A stretch of DNA of 64,000 nt from Edwardsiella tarda ATCC 15947 = NBRC 105688 (GCF_003113495.2 NZ_CP084506.1:2294001-2358000), one strand, 5' to 3'. Counted from the stretch's first letter, positions 35,629 to 45,970 are shown. The notes: generated by a model not told the origin, from the letters alone. Translations and numbers: made by a program.

Positions 35629-36347
35629 AATAATTTCAATATTTTAGCAAGCGATAATAACGGAGAGTAAATTGTATATGATTTTATTACACTACCTGAG
35701 AATCCAAATTTAAACCTATCTACACCATTCGGATTTTCAATTGATGACACGCCTCCCCAATCGTATGACTGAAGCCCATAGTTTTTAAATAATTGAATAT
35801 CTTTGAAATGTAAATATCTATTAAAAAATGACGAGTCAATATTAGCACCATCACACTCAACCTTTCCTTTTATACAGGCAGAATATAATAATCTAGCTCT
35901 CTTAGAGTCATACAAATAAACATGAAAACAAACAAGCTTCCCGCAATAAGATATAGATGTAACCTTGAGATTATTAGGGTTATATTTAGATATTCTATTA
36001 GGCGTAACTTTTCGTAAACCAATAGACAAATAAAGCTCATTTAATAGAGTGAGTTCATCATCAGTTATATAATTCCGTTCCACTATCTCTGGAGAAATTT
36101 GAATGGTTTTATTTATTTCATATCTAACATTTTTTTTAAATGTTGATTTAATCCCATCGATATCCATAGTTAAATCAGTGAGTAATGTATATCCATATTT
36201 AAATGCATTAATGGATTTTGTTTTTTTAAAATTCAATAAATCACTTTCAAAAACATTTTTATATATTAATAATGGATATTTACTAGATATCGGAGATTCA
36301 GAGAACCAGACTGATTTAATTTTAAATCTTTCATTTATAACAAACAT
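35625..36347 (-). CDS. FemAB/GNAT-like acyltransferase
   Basis: ATG 36347 has AAAGGA eight bases upstream and gives 240 residues; an in-frame TTG nine codons upstream lacks one. The pattern KNVRYEINKTIQ, FHVYLYDSKRARLLYSAC, and DWGGVSSIENPNGVDRFKFG resembles the FemAB-type half of the GNAT superfamily, whose members transfer amino acyl or other acyl groups onto amines. No membrane segment. The overlap with the deacetylase (ATGA-type) suggests deacetylation followed by re-acylation of an amino sugar. It is the first gene after the decayed IS element, so it may depend on read-through or a new promoter. Confidence 0.68.
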   Translation of the reverse strand: MFVINERFKIKSVWFSESPISSKYPLLIYKNVFESDLLNFKKTKSINAFKYGYTLLTDLTMDIDGIKSTFKKNVRYEINKTIQISPEIVERNYITDDELTLLNELYLSIGLRKVTPNRISKYNPNNLKVTSISYCGKLVCFHVYLYDSKRARLLYSACIKGKVECDGANIDSSFFNRYLHFKDIQLFKNYGLQSYDWGGVSSIENPNGVDRFKFGFSGSVIKSYTIYSPLLSLAKILKLL

Positions 36348-36488
36348 TAATATTCCTTTGTTCGCATTCAACACTCAATAAAAAGATAAATCTACAAATC
36401 ATACCTCAATTAGGCAGGATATATTTTACATTGTAAGAAGTCAACATACCTATATTAAATCAGAGCTCTAGTTTTTTTGAAAGCGTTA

Positions 36489-37400
36489 GGGTGTTGTTGA
36501 ATAATTCAGATTCTGGGTAAACATCTCCCAGGCCAGTTGATGCTGTCAGGCAATACGCACACTTTCCGGCATTCCTGCCCTTGTCATTTTGTTCAATGCA
36601 CGCACCATAGCTAGAGCCTCTGCTACCAGACCGTCATAATCTCGTAGCGTCAAATAACTATTTTACCCTGTACATCGCCGTTTCCGCTATCGAGCGACAA
36701 TTGTAATCTGATTGTCCATCTCCACCGGGCATTGCTCCCCGTCAGACGCTGGTTCGCTACTACACGATTACGGTCTGCATACTCCACTGACCAGTAACCT
36801 GCTCCCTTTCGAAATGGGATAAAGGCACTGATTTTCTTACGCCGCAGTTTCTCGTGACACAACCGCATATCATAAGCGCCATCCACTACGATTGACTTGA
36901 GTGACCTTGTTCAGCGATAGCTCCACGCATATAATTCCTATGTATTCGAGTCAAAGGTCAGAAACTACTGGCGTTCTTTGCCATGTTTTTCACTCCTTCA
37001 CCGAAGAGCTTTAGCCTTGTAGAATCAATCACCAGATTCACACTTTTACCCTAGGTAGGCATTTATCGACGATACTAGCTTATTTACAATCATTGTTATA
37101 ATCCGGGTAACACGATGAACACTCACAGGGAAAAATAGAATCGATGAAACCTTATGTGCTCACTAAGGTGAGCAGGAATACATATTTAATCACCATGATG
37201 GTTGTGATGCTAAGATCAGAATAGAGCAGAAATTGTCTCCGTAATGAGGGAGACACTGACTCAGTCCTGGACTAAATCATCTTCTTGTTCAGCCAAACAG
37301 TGATATTGCCTTAGTTGATAAGTATCATTATACCAGCTAGTAATTCTGAACTTCTGCTTTGCCATGGAGTGACCGATGTTGCGGAATGATGCATCACCGG
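36489..37400 (-). mobile_element. Degenerate IS5-family (IS903-like) insertion sequence
   Basis: The left end GGGTGTTGTTGAATAATTC (36489-36507) resembles IS903-type terminal repeats; a decayed right end, GAATGATGCATCACC (about 37384-37398), is the likely partner. The body carries fragments of a transposase on the minus strand. At about 910 bp it is shorter than a full IS903 (about 1.06 kb), so it has lost sequence as well as reading frame. The exact ends and target duplication are unclear. Confidence 0.8.
36546..37365 (-). pseudogene. IS903-like transposase pseudogene
   Basis: The frame opens at ATG 37365 with MAKQKFRITSWY and ends at TGA 36546 after AGMPESVRIA, the usual ends of this transposase. 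In between, recognisable blocks occur in different frames: ITTIMVIKYVF, GFIDSIF, NLVIDSTRLKLFGEG, then the longest open piece at 36650-36886 with DGAYDMRLCHEKLRRKKISA and ADRNRVVANQRLTGSNARW, and finally RSIAETAMYRVK followed by a stop. Several frameshifts, stops and deletions make it non-functional. Parts of the DDE site (DGAYD) remain. Confidence 0.88.
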
Positions 37401-37426
37401 ATGCTTAAACTCAATAAGCGTTCAAT

Positions 37427-38371
37427 TTATTTAGCAGCATCATTCTTTTCATTAAAATTAACACATAAAACACTTTTTACCACGGCCATCGAAACAGAGT
37501 TATTTAACTTTAGTCTATATTTTATTATTTTTTTCATATTGGATATTTTACAAGAGGTACTTAAAGAGAAAAACACCTCAAAAATTTTCTTATTTCTTTC
37601 TGATAAAAAACATTCATTCTCACGATAAAAAAAATGAAATAAATCATTAGACTGCCTACTCACAACAAATGAATCATTCCATAATGGAAAATATCGCCTC
37701 AACTTATCGATGCATTTTGAATTATTATAACCAATAACATTGGCTTGATGTTGCCGATAAAGAAACAAAGGTTCATTCATGAAAAACACTTCCCCAAAAG
37801 ATACTGCATAAAGAGTTAAGACTTGATCATGCATATACCAAAAAAAGTCACTCTTCAGGGCCATATTATACAACGCCTTATTAACTATCATTGAGCATCC
37901 CTGCACGCCGCCGTTCGTAAGAAAAATATCAGCAATAGAATTCACCCCATTAGTATAACTAGTTAACCTATCTGTTCTATTTAGTTCTTCATCAACAACA
38001 ACCCCTGGTGAATAAGCTATAGAAGGAATATTATTGTTAAATTTCCTTTTGGAAAATGAAAGTAATTTTTCAATTTTAGTATCTAGCCAAACATCATCTT
38101 GGTCAGCAAGAAGTACGTAGTCGGCAGTACAGTTTTTTAATAAATTTTTAAAGTTCTCACCAACTCCATTTGGAGATATATCATCTTGAATAAAGATAAC
38201 TCTACTATCTAGCCTTGCTATATCTCTGATAATGCTAACCGTAGCATCAGTAGAGTTATCATCTCTAATCAGGACTCTAATATCTTTATATGTTTGGTTT
38301 AGTATTGAGTGAAGTTGCTCTTTTAAATACTTTTCACCATTATAAGTAGCTACTATTACATCGACAGTCAT
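37427..38371 (-). CDS. GT2-family glycosyltransferase
   Basis: 314 residues, GT-A fold. N-terminal VDVIVATYNGEKYLKEQL binds the nucleotide, IRDDNSTDATV gives the first acidic motif and ADQDDVW (residues 89-95) is the DXD-type metal site; the pattern resembles rhamnosyltransferases acting in O-antigen assembly, which suits the linked rmlBDAC genes (inference). Ends directly beside the IS remnant but appears full length. It follows the acetyltransferase gene by 11 bp. Confidence 0.85.
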   Translation of the reverse strand: MTVDVIVATYNGEKYLKEQLHSILNQTYKDIRVLIRDDNSTDATVSIIRDIARLDSRVIFIQDDISPNGVGENFKNLLKNCTADYVLLADQDDVWLDTKIEKLLSFSKRKFNNNIPSIAYSPGVVVDEELNRTDRLTSYTNGVNSIADIFLTNGGVQGCSMIVNKALYNMALKSDFFWYMHDQVLTLYAVSFGEVFFMNEPLFLYRQHQANVIGYNNSKCIDKLRRYFPLWNDSFVVSRQSNDLFHFFYRENECFLSERNKKIFEVFFSLSTSCKISNMKKIIKYRLKLNNSVSMAVVKSVLCVNFNEKNDAAK

Positions 38372-38382
38372 AAAATATCCAG

Positions 38383-38943
38383 TTAAATTTCTTTTATTAT
38401 GCGAGCAGGAGTGCCACCGATAACACAGTTTGAAGGGAAAGCACTTGTTACAACAGAATTTGCGGCGACAACTACATTATCACCAAGCACTACACCACTT
38501 AATATTTTTACATTATCACACAGCCAGCAGTTTCTTCCAATAATCGTCTTTCCTTTAATACTTATCCCTCTCTCTTTAGGCGCTATGTTAGCATACTCCT
38601 TTCCATATATATGATTGTGATCCGTTATTAACACATCACTTCCTATTAAGCAATTTTCACCAATGAGAACATTCAGTTTTGCAGCTATATGTACATTTTG
38701 GCTTAGTGAAACATTATTACCAATTATAATCTTCCCCTCATCAATAGCATCGATCCAAGACTGATTACCAATTAATACATTGTTCCCCAATACTATATTC
38801 TTTGTCCCAGATATATTTGTATTTCTTCCTAACTTTAAGCCTTTGGCATTTAGCGCCACTCCATATAACCGACTTCTAAATCGTCTGTAAATAGAAGGAA
38901 TAATCCTCATTGCTAAAACTAACATTCTTTCATTTCGCATCAA
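38383..38943 (-). CDS. Hexapeptide-repeat O-acetyltransferase (WbbJ/MaaA-like)
   Basis: 186 residues, a left-handed beta-helix built of hexapeptide repeats (GRNTNISGTKNIVLGNNVLIG, then SLSQNVHIAAKLNVLIGENCLIG) with catalytic His region DHNHIYG and C-terminal VVAANSVVTSAFPSNCVIGG then TPARIIKEI. Such cytosolic trimeric enzymes acetylate sugar hydroxyls from acetyl-CoA. It overlaps the wzy gene by 14 bp and is translated with it. Target sugar unknown. Confidence 0.86.
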   Translation of the reverse strand: MMRNERMLVLAMRIIPSIYRRFRSRLYGVALNAKGLKLGRNTNISGTKNIVLGNNVLIGNQSWIDAIDEGKIIIGNNVSLSQNVHIAAKLNVLIGENCLIGSDVLITDHNHIYGKEYANIAPKERGISIKGKTIIGRNCWLCDNVKILSGVVLGDNVVVAANSVVTSAFPSNCVIGGTPARIIKEI

Positions 38944-40231
38944 TTCCCCCTTCAGTACTTAATGACATATTCTGTAGGCAAATCGTTACAAATATCATTG
39001 TATTTAATAGAGTTGCACTTACATATACTAATATCTTTAGATATAATCCAAACGATAATAACATACAAAGTATAGCTACCATGTAATAAAAAGAGTTTTT
39101 ATTTTTTAAGGAAAAATAAGAGAAGAACATTTTACCACTCAAAAAAGCCAATATTGATGTAATAAAAACCCCAACAAAGCCATATGCCACATAATTAATT
39201 ACGAAAGCAGAATCTGATGATCGGCCAATCCGAGATTTAATCTCATCACCATCTCCAATAAAAATATTGTCACCAAAGATCACATCATTCACATGAGGAA
39301 TAAATAAATGATTATTCAAAAGATCATCAGTAGAGTTTGTCTCTAATTTTCCATGGAAAATATTAATAATTAGCTCAAATGCAAAATCAATCACATGAGA
39401 AACCAAAGAGCTATTAAATAAATTAACTATACAAACGATACCAATTATTGATATAACAGAGAAGATAACAAGAAATGAATATTTTTTATATTTTATTGAA
39501 AGAAGACTAAAGAAGCAGATTAAAAATATCAATCCAGTTCTACCGCTTAAAATGATCAGTATAAATAATATGGATATATATATAAACAACCAGAAAGATG
39601 ATATTTTCCCATAAGATAGATGATAAGATGAAAATGCAATAAATATCAATATAGAATACGCAATAGATGTGTCCCATATCGCCATTGCCTTCAAACCTAT
39701 TGCTCGATTACTCTTTTGAGCCCATTCATACCAATATCCATCTATGGCGGTTAGATTTAAATACCATAATCTAAAGGAGTCATCCACTAACTGTATCAAT
39801 GTAAAAATAAGCAAAAAGACCAAGAATATTAGTGTGGAAAAAAAAATTCTTCGTGGTGTCATTCTTAGCGTAACATAATTTACTATTGCTGCCAAAAATA
39901 AACATGACATAAAAATCTGAATTATTCTTTTAAACTGAATATCAATAAAAAGCCAATCGCCAATATTAAAAAAAGAGAATTGGACTAAAGATATAAAAGA
40001 GAGAGAAGATACGAAAAATAGATATAAATAATATATCTTACAGCATTTTAAAAGCCCACCACCTATTCTTTTTCTTTGCATCAAAAAAAATAAGCAAATC
40101 ACTCCCCATATAAATATTATATGAAAAGTACTAATATTACCAAGGGGAGTTTTATATGCACCTCCTAAAATCACTAATAAAACACACCATATACTAAAAA
40201 AAAGCAATATGTTTATTTTTCTTCCTCTCAT
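38930..40231 (-). CDS. wzy: O-antigen polymerase Wzy (predicted)
   Basis: 433 residues, extremely hydrophobic, about eleven to twelve membrane helices and a larger periplasmic loop in the second half (around SNRAIGLKAMAIWDTSIA and the DGDEIKSRIGRSSDSAF region). Wzy proteins share little sequence, so the call rests on topology, position between two transferases, and the need for one polymerase beside the Wzx flippase. It would join lipid-linked repeats in the periplasm. The start shares one base with the upstream glycosyltransferase stop. Confidence 0.78.
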   Translation of the reverse strand: MRGRKINILLFFSIWCVLLVILGGAYKTPLGNISTFHIIFIWGVICLFFLMQRKRIGGGLLKCCKIYYLYLFFVSSLSFISLVQFSFFNIGDWLFIDIQFKRIIQIFMSCLFLAAIVNYVTLRMTPRRIFFSTLIFLVFLLIFTLIQLVDDSFRLWYLNLTAIDGYWYEWAQKSNRAIGLKAMAIWDTSIAYSILIFIAFSSYHLSYGKISSFWLFIYISILFILIILSGRTGLIFLICFFSLLSIKYKKYSFLVIFSVISIIGIVCIVNLFNSSLVSHVIDFAFELIINIFHGKLETNSTDDLLNNHLFIPHVNDVIFGDNIFIGDGDEIKSRIGRSSDSAFVINYVAYGFVGVFITSILAFLSGKMFFSYFSLKNKNSFYYMVAILCMLLSFGLYLKILVYVSATLLNTMIFVTICLQNMSLSTEGGIDAK

Positions 40232-41157
40232 TATTTATTCCCTTTCTTATATTTTATTTTTCTTGAGAGGACTAATAATGATTTTATTCTTACAATAATT
40301 TTTACACCAAGTAAACCAAACAAGCCATAAGCCTTCTTTATATTAATATCAGCATCTCTATTATCAAATGTATAATTCGATTTACTATCAATTATAGTTC
40401 TATAATACCATGTCAATATAAAATTACGGTACAGATCAAACTTGACTTTTTCATATGTGAAAAAGGAAATGCGATTTTCTTTTTTTACATTTTTCAGCAT
40501 ATCTAAAAACAATATACAGAAATTATAAAATATATTATAACCACCTTTTTTCTCTACTTTAATATTTCTAAACATTTCCCTATCAATTATTTTATATTTA
40601 TCACACTGACTATTAAGTAACAAGCTTGTATGTGGGAACATAGAATCAACATCCTCTTGAGATGACTTCATGTTTTCAAGGTCACTCCTCCATATCGAAA
40701 ATGATGAACTCCATGTAATCAAGTAGCTAGCTATGGAAATAAAATCATTAAAACTACCACACAACTGTTCATCCTTACGAAGATGTAAAACACCATTAGA
40801 GAAGAACATTAATGGTTTAGTATCAACATTTTTAATTGCTTGATTAACTAAATAATCAAACTCTCCTTTTTTAAAAGAAGTATAATCATTGTGTAGTTTT
40901 AATAACTCTCCATCTCCCAATAAAAGAGATTGTATTGAATTATAGAATCCACGTTTTTCATTCTTATAGTATTTTATATTAATACCATACGAAAGAAGTG
41001 TATCTAAATACTCCTTTGTTTCTAAACCATCAGAGTTATCTGATATGACAATTTGGTAAAAACTCTTGTTTACATTATCATCGAGAATGGATTGAATTGT
41101 TTTTTTCACTTGCTCTGAACGATCTTTTGTTGGAATGCAGATTGAAAGATAAATCAT
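40231..41157 (-). CDS. GT2-type glycosyltransferase
   Basis: 308 residues. The N-terminus IYLSICIPTKDRSEQVKKTI with VISDNSDG is typical of GT-A family 2, but the usual DXD is replaced by LKLHNDYTSF, as in abequosyltransferase-like enzymes (WbaV group). That resemblance suggests transfer of a terminal or branch sugar, though the donor cannot be told. The start overlaps the wzx stop by four bases (ATGA). AT-rich. Confidence 0.78.
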   Translation of the reverse strand: MIYLSICIPTKDRSEQVKKTIQSILDDNVNKSFYQIVISDNSDGLETKEYLDTLLSYGINIKYYKNEKRGFYNSIQSLLLGDGELLKLHNDYTSFKKGEFDYLVNQAIKNVDTKPLMFFSNGVLHLRKDEQLCGSFNDFISIASYLITWSSSFSIWRSDLENMKSSQEDVDSMFPHTSLLLNSQCDKYKIIDREMFRNIKVEKKGGYNIFYNFCILFLDMLKNVKKENRISFFTYEKVKFDLYRNFILTWYYRTIIDSKSNYTFDNRDADINIKKAYGLFGLLGVKIIVRIKSLLVLSRKIKYKKGNK

Positions 41158-42392
41158 AACTTCCCTTTTACTTTCTTAAATACAATATAAGAAAAAATAG
41201 ATACAATTATAATCTCTAAAAAAAGAGATGCGTACGACACACCAATAAATGAATAAAAATAAGATGTTATAAACATAAGTGGTAATCCAATAGTTCCTAT
41301 AATAACATATACCAATCCAAACTGTTTATTAAGACCTAACGGAAGCATTATTTGAATACCAAGCATATTAGCTAGTGCTACAATTGGAGGGATCCATACT
41401 ATAATTTTAAAAACATAAACAGATGATAGATGCTCAGGACCAAAAGCTATAAATACAATATAATCAGCCATGCAATAACAAACTACACTTAATAAAAGCA
41501 TCATGGGAATTAAAATAACAGACACTCTATTTACAAAGCGAACACATTGAGCTAATGAATCCATCATAAGTCTGTTTGAACGAGGGTAAATAGCTTGAGA
41601 TACTGGGCCAATAATTCCTTGCAATGCCTGCTTAAGCTTATCAGCGGAATTATAAATACCAACTGCTTCAGCACCAGCATTAAATCCAAGAATAAGAGGG
41701 ATGCTTGTTGTATACATGCTAACAAAAAACGTAGATAGGAAAATACTCCATCCCATTTTTAATTGTTTCTTTATATCTTGGAGTGTTGGGATTATAAAAT
41801 ATATAAAATCGCCACGCCTCGCTTCAAAAAAAGCAAATGCTGCAGCGATCATCCCAGCATAACTCTGTACCATTATAGCTAGATTAATATCCCCTCTATT
41901 TCTAACAAACAAAAATATCATTAATAACCCAGATATCTTAGCAATGAAATTGCTAACGGCAATCCAATGCATCTTTTCATATCCCTGGTATAACCAAACA
42001 GGGAAAAAAGATGCACCTATTACAATACCAAAGCCATTGAAAAAAAGCCAAAAATCTCCTTTATACGTTGTACTATGTAATATAATAAAAGAAAGAGTCA
42101 GAAATAATAATAGAGAAATGACAATTTTACAGCAAATAATAGCACAAAATATTTGAGATATTACTTTTTTATTGCCTATATTCAACGATATCTGTCTACT
42201 TGCTGATAAACTAAAACCATAATCAGTTAATATGACTAAATATTGGATTACAGCGAGTATTATGCTATATTTTCCAAAACCATCTAAACCTAACACACGG
42301 ACTAAATATGGAACAGTAATTAAAGGGATTAAATAATTAATCCCTTGGATACTGAACATTGAAAATATATTTTTTAATAAGGTTTTTTCCAA
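41154..42392 (-). CDS. wzx: O-antigen flippase Wzx
   Basis: 412 residues with about twelve membrane helices; the N-terminus (LLKNIFSMFSIQGINYLIPL, then ITVPYLVRVLGLDGFGKYSI) matches the RfbX/Wzx polysaccharide transporter family. It flips undecaprenyl-PP-linked O units across the inner membrane for polymerisation by Wzy. It follows rmlC with a 27-bp gap and opens the serotype-specific part of the locus. Confidence 0.92.
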   Translation of the reverse strand: MEKTLLKNIFSMFSIQGINYLIPLITVPYLVRVLGLDGFGKYSIILAVIQYLVILTDYGFSLSASRQISLNIGNKKVISQIFCAIICCKIVISLLLFLTLSFIILHSTTYKGDFWLFFNGFGIVIGASFFPVWLYQGYEKMHWIAVSNFIAKISGLLMIFLFVRNRGDINLAIMVQSYAGMIAAAFAFFEARRGDFIYFIIPTLQDIKKQLKMGWSIFLSTFFVSMYTTSIPLILGFNAGAEAVGIYNSADKLKQALQGIIGPVSQAIYPRSNRLMMDSLAQCVRFVNRVSVILIPMMLLLSVVCYCMADYIVFIAFGPEHLSSVYVFKIIVWIPPIVALANMLGIQIMLPLGLNKQFGLVYVIIGTIGLPLMFITSYFYSFIGVSYASLFLEIIIVSIFSYIVFKKVKGKL

Positions 42393-42419
42393 ACCGACCT
42401 CTCAATACATATCCTTAGA

Positions 42420-42962
42420 TTAAACTAAAGAATATAGATCTTTCGCAATTTTATCTTTATTTGATAAGATCACATCAGCATTTTTTACTGGCCAATTAAT
42501 ATTTATTGAGGGATCATTCCAAATGATACTTCGCTCATGTTTAGGGGAATAGTAGTTGCTAGCTTTATATAAAAATTCTGCAGTATCGGTTAATGTGACA
42601 AAGCCATGAGCAAAACCTTCAGGAATCCATAGCTGACGCTTGTTATCAGCCGATAAGTTCACACCAACCCACTGACCAAATGTTGATGAATTTTTACGTA
42701 TATCAACAGCCACATCAAACACCTCGCCTACCACACAGCGGACAAGTTTTCCCTGAGCATAAGGAGCATCTTGATAATGAAGTCCTCTCAATACATTTTT
42801 AGATGACTTAGAGTGATTATCTTGAACAAAATCTATAGCACGTCCTATCGCATCCTCAAAGATTTTATGATTAAAACTCTCAAAAAAGAACCCTCGTTCA
42901 TCGCCAAAGACTATAGGTTCAAAAATAAAAACCTCAGGTATTGCTGTTTCTATTACTTTCAT
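42420..42962 (-). CDS. rmlC: dTDP-4-dehydrorhamnose 3,5-epimerase
   Basis: 180 residues, cupin fold. VFGDERGFFFESFN, FVQDNHSKSSKNVLRGLHYQ with the catalytic His, and LWIPEGFAHGFVTL are conserved. Third step of dTDP-L-rhamnose synthesis, in the cytosol. The order is rmlB-D-A-C as in other enterics; the 45-bp gap to rmlA keeps it in the operon. Confidence 0.96.
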   Translation of the reverse strand: MKVIETAIPEVFIFEPIVFGDERGFFFESFNHKIFEDAIGRAIDFVQDNHSKSSKNVLRGLHYQDAPYAQGKLVRCVVGEVFDVAVDIRKNSSTFGQWVGVNLSADNKRQLWIPEGFAHGFVTLTDTAEFLYKASNYYSPKHERSIIWNDPSININWPVKNADVILSNKDKIAKDLYSLV

Positions 42963-43007
42963 AACACAACTCTGCTTAAAATTGTTGATTTTTTACTAAT
43001 GATGAAA

Positions 43008-43889
43008 TTAATATTTAGATATCATACGTAAAAGATATTGACCATATGCATTTTTGGCCAAAGGAGTCGCGAGATTTATTACCTGTGCTGAGTCAATAAA
43101 ATTTTTTCTATATGCTATTTCCTCTGGACAAGAAACCTTTAATCCTTGGCGTGTTTCTATTGTTTGTATAAAGTTACTCGCTTCAATAAGACTTTCATGA
43201 GTCCCTGTATCCAGCCACGCATAACCACGCCCCATCATAGCAACAGATAAACACCCTCTTTCAAGATAAATACGATTAACATCTGTAATTTCCAACTCAC
43301 CTCGAGCAGAAGGCTTCAAACTTTTAGCTATCTCGATAACATCATTATCATAGAAGTACAACCCTGTAACTGCATAGTTGCTCTTTGGTTTTATAGGCTT
43401 TTCTTCCAACGAGATCGCTGTTCCTTGGTTATCAAACTCCACTACACCATAACGTTCAGGATCAGTTACATGGTATGCAAAAACAGTTGCGCCACTCTCT
43501 TTTGCTGCGGCCACCTCCAATTGTTTTTGTAGATCATGCCCATAAAAAATATTATCTCCCAATACTAATGCACATGGGCTATTACCAATAAACTCTTCAC
43601 CTAAGATAAACGCTTGCGCTAACCCATCAGGACTAGGTTGTACTTTGTATTGCAGATTTAATCCCCACTGGCTACCATTTCCCAGCAACTGTTCAAAGCG
43701 AGGAGTATCTTGTGGTGTACTGATGATCAAAATATCGCGAATACCCGCTAACATAAGGGTACTCAAAGGATAATAGATCATAGGTTTATCATAGATAGGT
43801 AATAGCTGTTTGCTTACTGCCATCGTTACAGGATAGAGGCGAGTACCTGACCCACCAGCCAGGATTATTCCTTTTCGTTGTATGGTCAT
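43008..43889 (-). CDS. rmlA: Glucose-1-phosphate thymidylyltransferase
   Basis: 293 residues, the RmlA length. The nucleotidyltransferase signature [20 protein letters not shown] followed by [17 protein letters not shown] is complete, with [10 protein letters not shown] and [11 protein letters not shown]. First step of dTDP-rhamnose synthesis. Lies 40 bp after rmlD. Confidence 0.97.
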   Translation of the reverse strand: MTIQRKGIILAGGSGTRLYPVTMAVSKQLLPIYDKPMIYYPLSTLMLAGIRDILIISTPQDTPRFEQLLGNGSQWGLNLQYKVQPSPDGLAQAFILGEEFIGNSPCALVLGDNIFYGHDLQKQLEVAAAKESGATVFAYHVTDPERYGVVEFDNQGTAISLEEKPIKPKSNYAVTGLYFYDNDVIEIAKSLKPSARGELEITDVNRIYLERGCLSVAMMGRGYAWLDTGTHESLIEASNFIQTIETRQGLKVSCPEEIAYRKNFIDSAQVINLATPLAKNAYGQYLLRMISKY

Positions 43890-43929
43890 TTTATATCTTA
43901 TTTTTAAATTAATACTTAAGATTAAATTA

Positions 43930-44820
43930 TTATTGTGTATGCAAGATCTCGTCTAACATTCGCTCTACACCGACCTGCCAATCTGGTAATACCAGATTAA
44001 ACGTTTGTTGAAACTTTGTCGTATCCAGTCGGGAGTTATGAGGCCGTTTCGCAGGTGTTGGGAAAGCACTACTCGGTACCGCACGAACTTGCCCCACAGT
44101 AAGATCAAGTCCTGCTTTTCTTGCCTTAGCGAAAACTAGTTGAGCATAATCAAACCAGGTCGTTGTTCCTGATGCAATCAGATGATAAAGCCCAGAGACT
44201 GTCGGCTTATTCTGTGCAATCCGTATAGCATGTGCGGTACAATCAGCCAGCAACTCAGCCCCTGTTGGAGCACCAAACTGATCATTGATCACCGATATTT
44301 CCTGATGTTCCTGACCCAAGCGCAACATAGTTTTAGCGAAGTTAGTACCGCGAGCGGCATATACCCAACTAGTCCTAAAGATCAGATGGCGAGAGCAAAG
44401 CTTTGCCCCAATCTCTCCAGCCAATTTAGTCTCGCCATAAACATTAAGTGGTGCAGTTAGATCTGTTTCAACCCACGGCGTATCCCCGCTACCATCAAAA
44501 ACATAATCTGTAGAGTAATGCACTAGCCAAGCGCCTAACTGCTCGGCCTCTTTGGCAATAGCCATTACGCTAGTTGCATTCAGTAACTCAGCGAATTCCC
44601 GCTCACTTTCAGCCTTATCGACTGCAGTATGAGCTGCTGCATTAACAATCACATCAGGTTTAAGCCGTCGAACGGTTTCAGCCACACCATTAGGATTACT
44701 AAAGTCACCACAGTAATCTATTGAGTCAAAATCGATAGCCGTCACTTTACCCAATGGGGCCAGTGAGCGCTGTAACTCCCAACCAACCTGGCCATTTTTT
44801 CCAAATAACAGAATATGCAT
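43930..44820 (-). CDS. rmlD: dTDP-4-dehydrorhamnose reductase
   Basis: 296 residues. Dinucleotide motif [10 protein letters not shown] at the N-terminus and SDR catalytic [23 protein letters not shown] is the substrate loop. It completes dTDP-L-rhamnose. Start and rmlB stop share one base (TAATG), so they are translationally coupled. Confidence 0.96.
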   Translation of the reverse strand: MHILLFGKNGQVGWELQRSLAPLGKVTAIDFDSIDYCGDFSNPNGVAETVRRLKPDVIVNAAAHTAVDKAESEREFAELLNATSVMAIAKEAEQLGAWLVHYSTDYVFDGSGDTPWVETDLTAPLNVYGETKLAGEIGAKLCSRHLIFRTSWVYAARGTNFAKTMLRLGQEHQEISVINDQFGAPTGAELLADCTAHAIRIAQNKPTVSGLYHLIASGTTTWFDYAQLVFAKARKAGLDLTVGQVRAVPSSAFPTPAKRPHNSRLDTTKFQQTFNLVLPDWQVGVERMLDEILHTQ

Positions 44821-45908
44821 TAGATTCGTCTCTCATAATTTTGCTCAATCCAGGCTTGATAAGCACCACTCTTGATATTATTCACCCACTGAAGATTATC
44901 CAAATACCAATGCACGGTCTTACGGATCCCAGACTCAAAGGTCTCTACTGGCTTCCAGCCCAACTCTGCACTGATTTTCTGCGCATCGATGGCATAACGA
45001 CGATCATGTCCAGGCCGATCCGCGACATAAGTAATCTGATCGCGATAAGAGCCTTCTTTTTTCGGTACAATCTCATCTAACAGGTCACAAATCGTATGTA
45101 CTACATCCAGATTTTGTTTCTCGTTATGACCACCGATATTGTATGTTTCACCCGCCTTACCCTGAGTAACGACGGTATAGAGCGCACGTGCATGATCTTC
45201 GACATACAACCAATCTCGAATCTGATCGCCCTTACCATAGATGGGTAGGGCCTTACCTTCTAAGGCATTTAAAATCACCAACGGGATCAATTTCTCAGGG
45301 AAATGATAAGGACCATAATTATTAGAGCAATTGGTCACTACCGTCGGGAAGCCATAGGTACGCATCCAAGCTCTTACCAGATGATCGCTCGAAGCCTTTG
45401 ATGCAGAGTAAGGACTGCTAGGAGCATAGGCAGTCTGTTCCGTAAACAGAGGTAACACAGTCTCCGACGCCATTTCATCGGGATGAGGAAGATCGCCATA
45501 GACCTCATCAGTAGAAATATGATGGAAACGAAATGCCGCTTTTTTCTCCGCGGACAATGAAGACCAATATTGTCTACAGGACTCCAACAACACATAAGTA
45601 CCGACAATATTGGTCTCAATAAATGCCGCAGGTCCTGAAATCGAACGATCAACATGACTTTCAGCCGCCAGATGCATGATGGCATCGGGTTGATGCTCAG
45701 AAAAAATCCGCACCATCGCAACCTTGTCACAAATATCGGCATGCTCAAAGCAATAACGTGAACTCTCTGCAACCTCAGCCAAAGACTCTAAATTACCCGC
45801 ATAGGTCAGCTTGTCGACATTAACAACTTCATCATCGGTTTGGTTAATAATATGGCGAATCACCGCCGAACCAATAAAGCCAGCACCACCAGTAACTAGA
45901 ATTTTCAC
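44820..45908 (-). CDS. rmlB: dTDP-glucose 4,6-dehydratase
   Basis: 362 residues. NAD-binding [18 protein letters not shown], and catalytic [11 protein letters not shown] are intact. It makes dTDP-4-keto-6-deoxyglucose. It is the first gene of the O-antigen operon, with the JUMPstart element 63-100 bp upstream. Confidence 0.97.
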   Translation of the reverse strand: MKILVTGGAGFIGSAVIRHIINQTDDEVVNVDKLTYAGNLESLAEVAESSRYCFEHADICDKVAMVRIFSEHQPDAIMHLAAESHVDRSISGPAAFIETNIVGTYVLLESCRQYWSSLSAEKKAAFRFHHISTDEVYGDLPHPDEMASETVLPLFTEQTAYAPSSPYSASKASSDHLVRAWMRTYGFPTVVTNCSNNYGPYHFPEKLIPLVILNALEGKALPIYGKGDQIRDWLYVEDHARALYTVVTQGKAGETYNIGGHNEKQNLDVVHTICDLLDEIVPKKEGSYRDQITYVADRPGHDRRYAIDAQKISAELGWKPVETFESGIRKTVHWYLDNLQWVNNIKSGAYQAWIEQNYERRI

Positions 45909-45970
45909 GTGTTTACTCTTTAATTAAATTATGAACATTTATAAGAAAAATAACCACAAAGGTCATGACT

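Larger units (their letters stand above)
36348..37426. other. Gap in the O-antigen locus occupied by an IS remnant
   Basis: About 1.08 kb without an intact gene. Bases 36489-37400 are the degenerate insertion sequence described separately. The 140 bp between it and the FemAB-like gene are AT-rich and could hold a promoter for the distal genes, but I see no strong match. Confidence 0.7.

Noticed and set aside
36481..37422. AAGCGTT on both sides of the IS remnant as a target-site duplication
   Set aside because: The right copy (37416-37422) lies about 18 bp beyond the likely terminal repeat, so it does not abut the element; probably chance.
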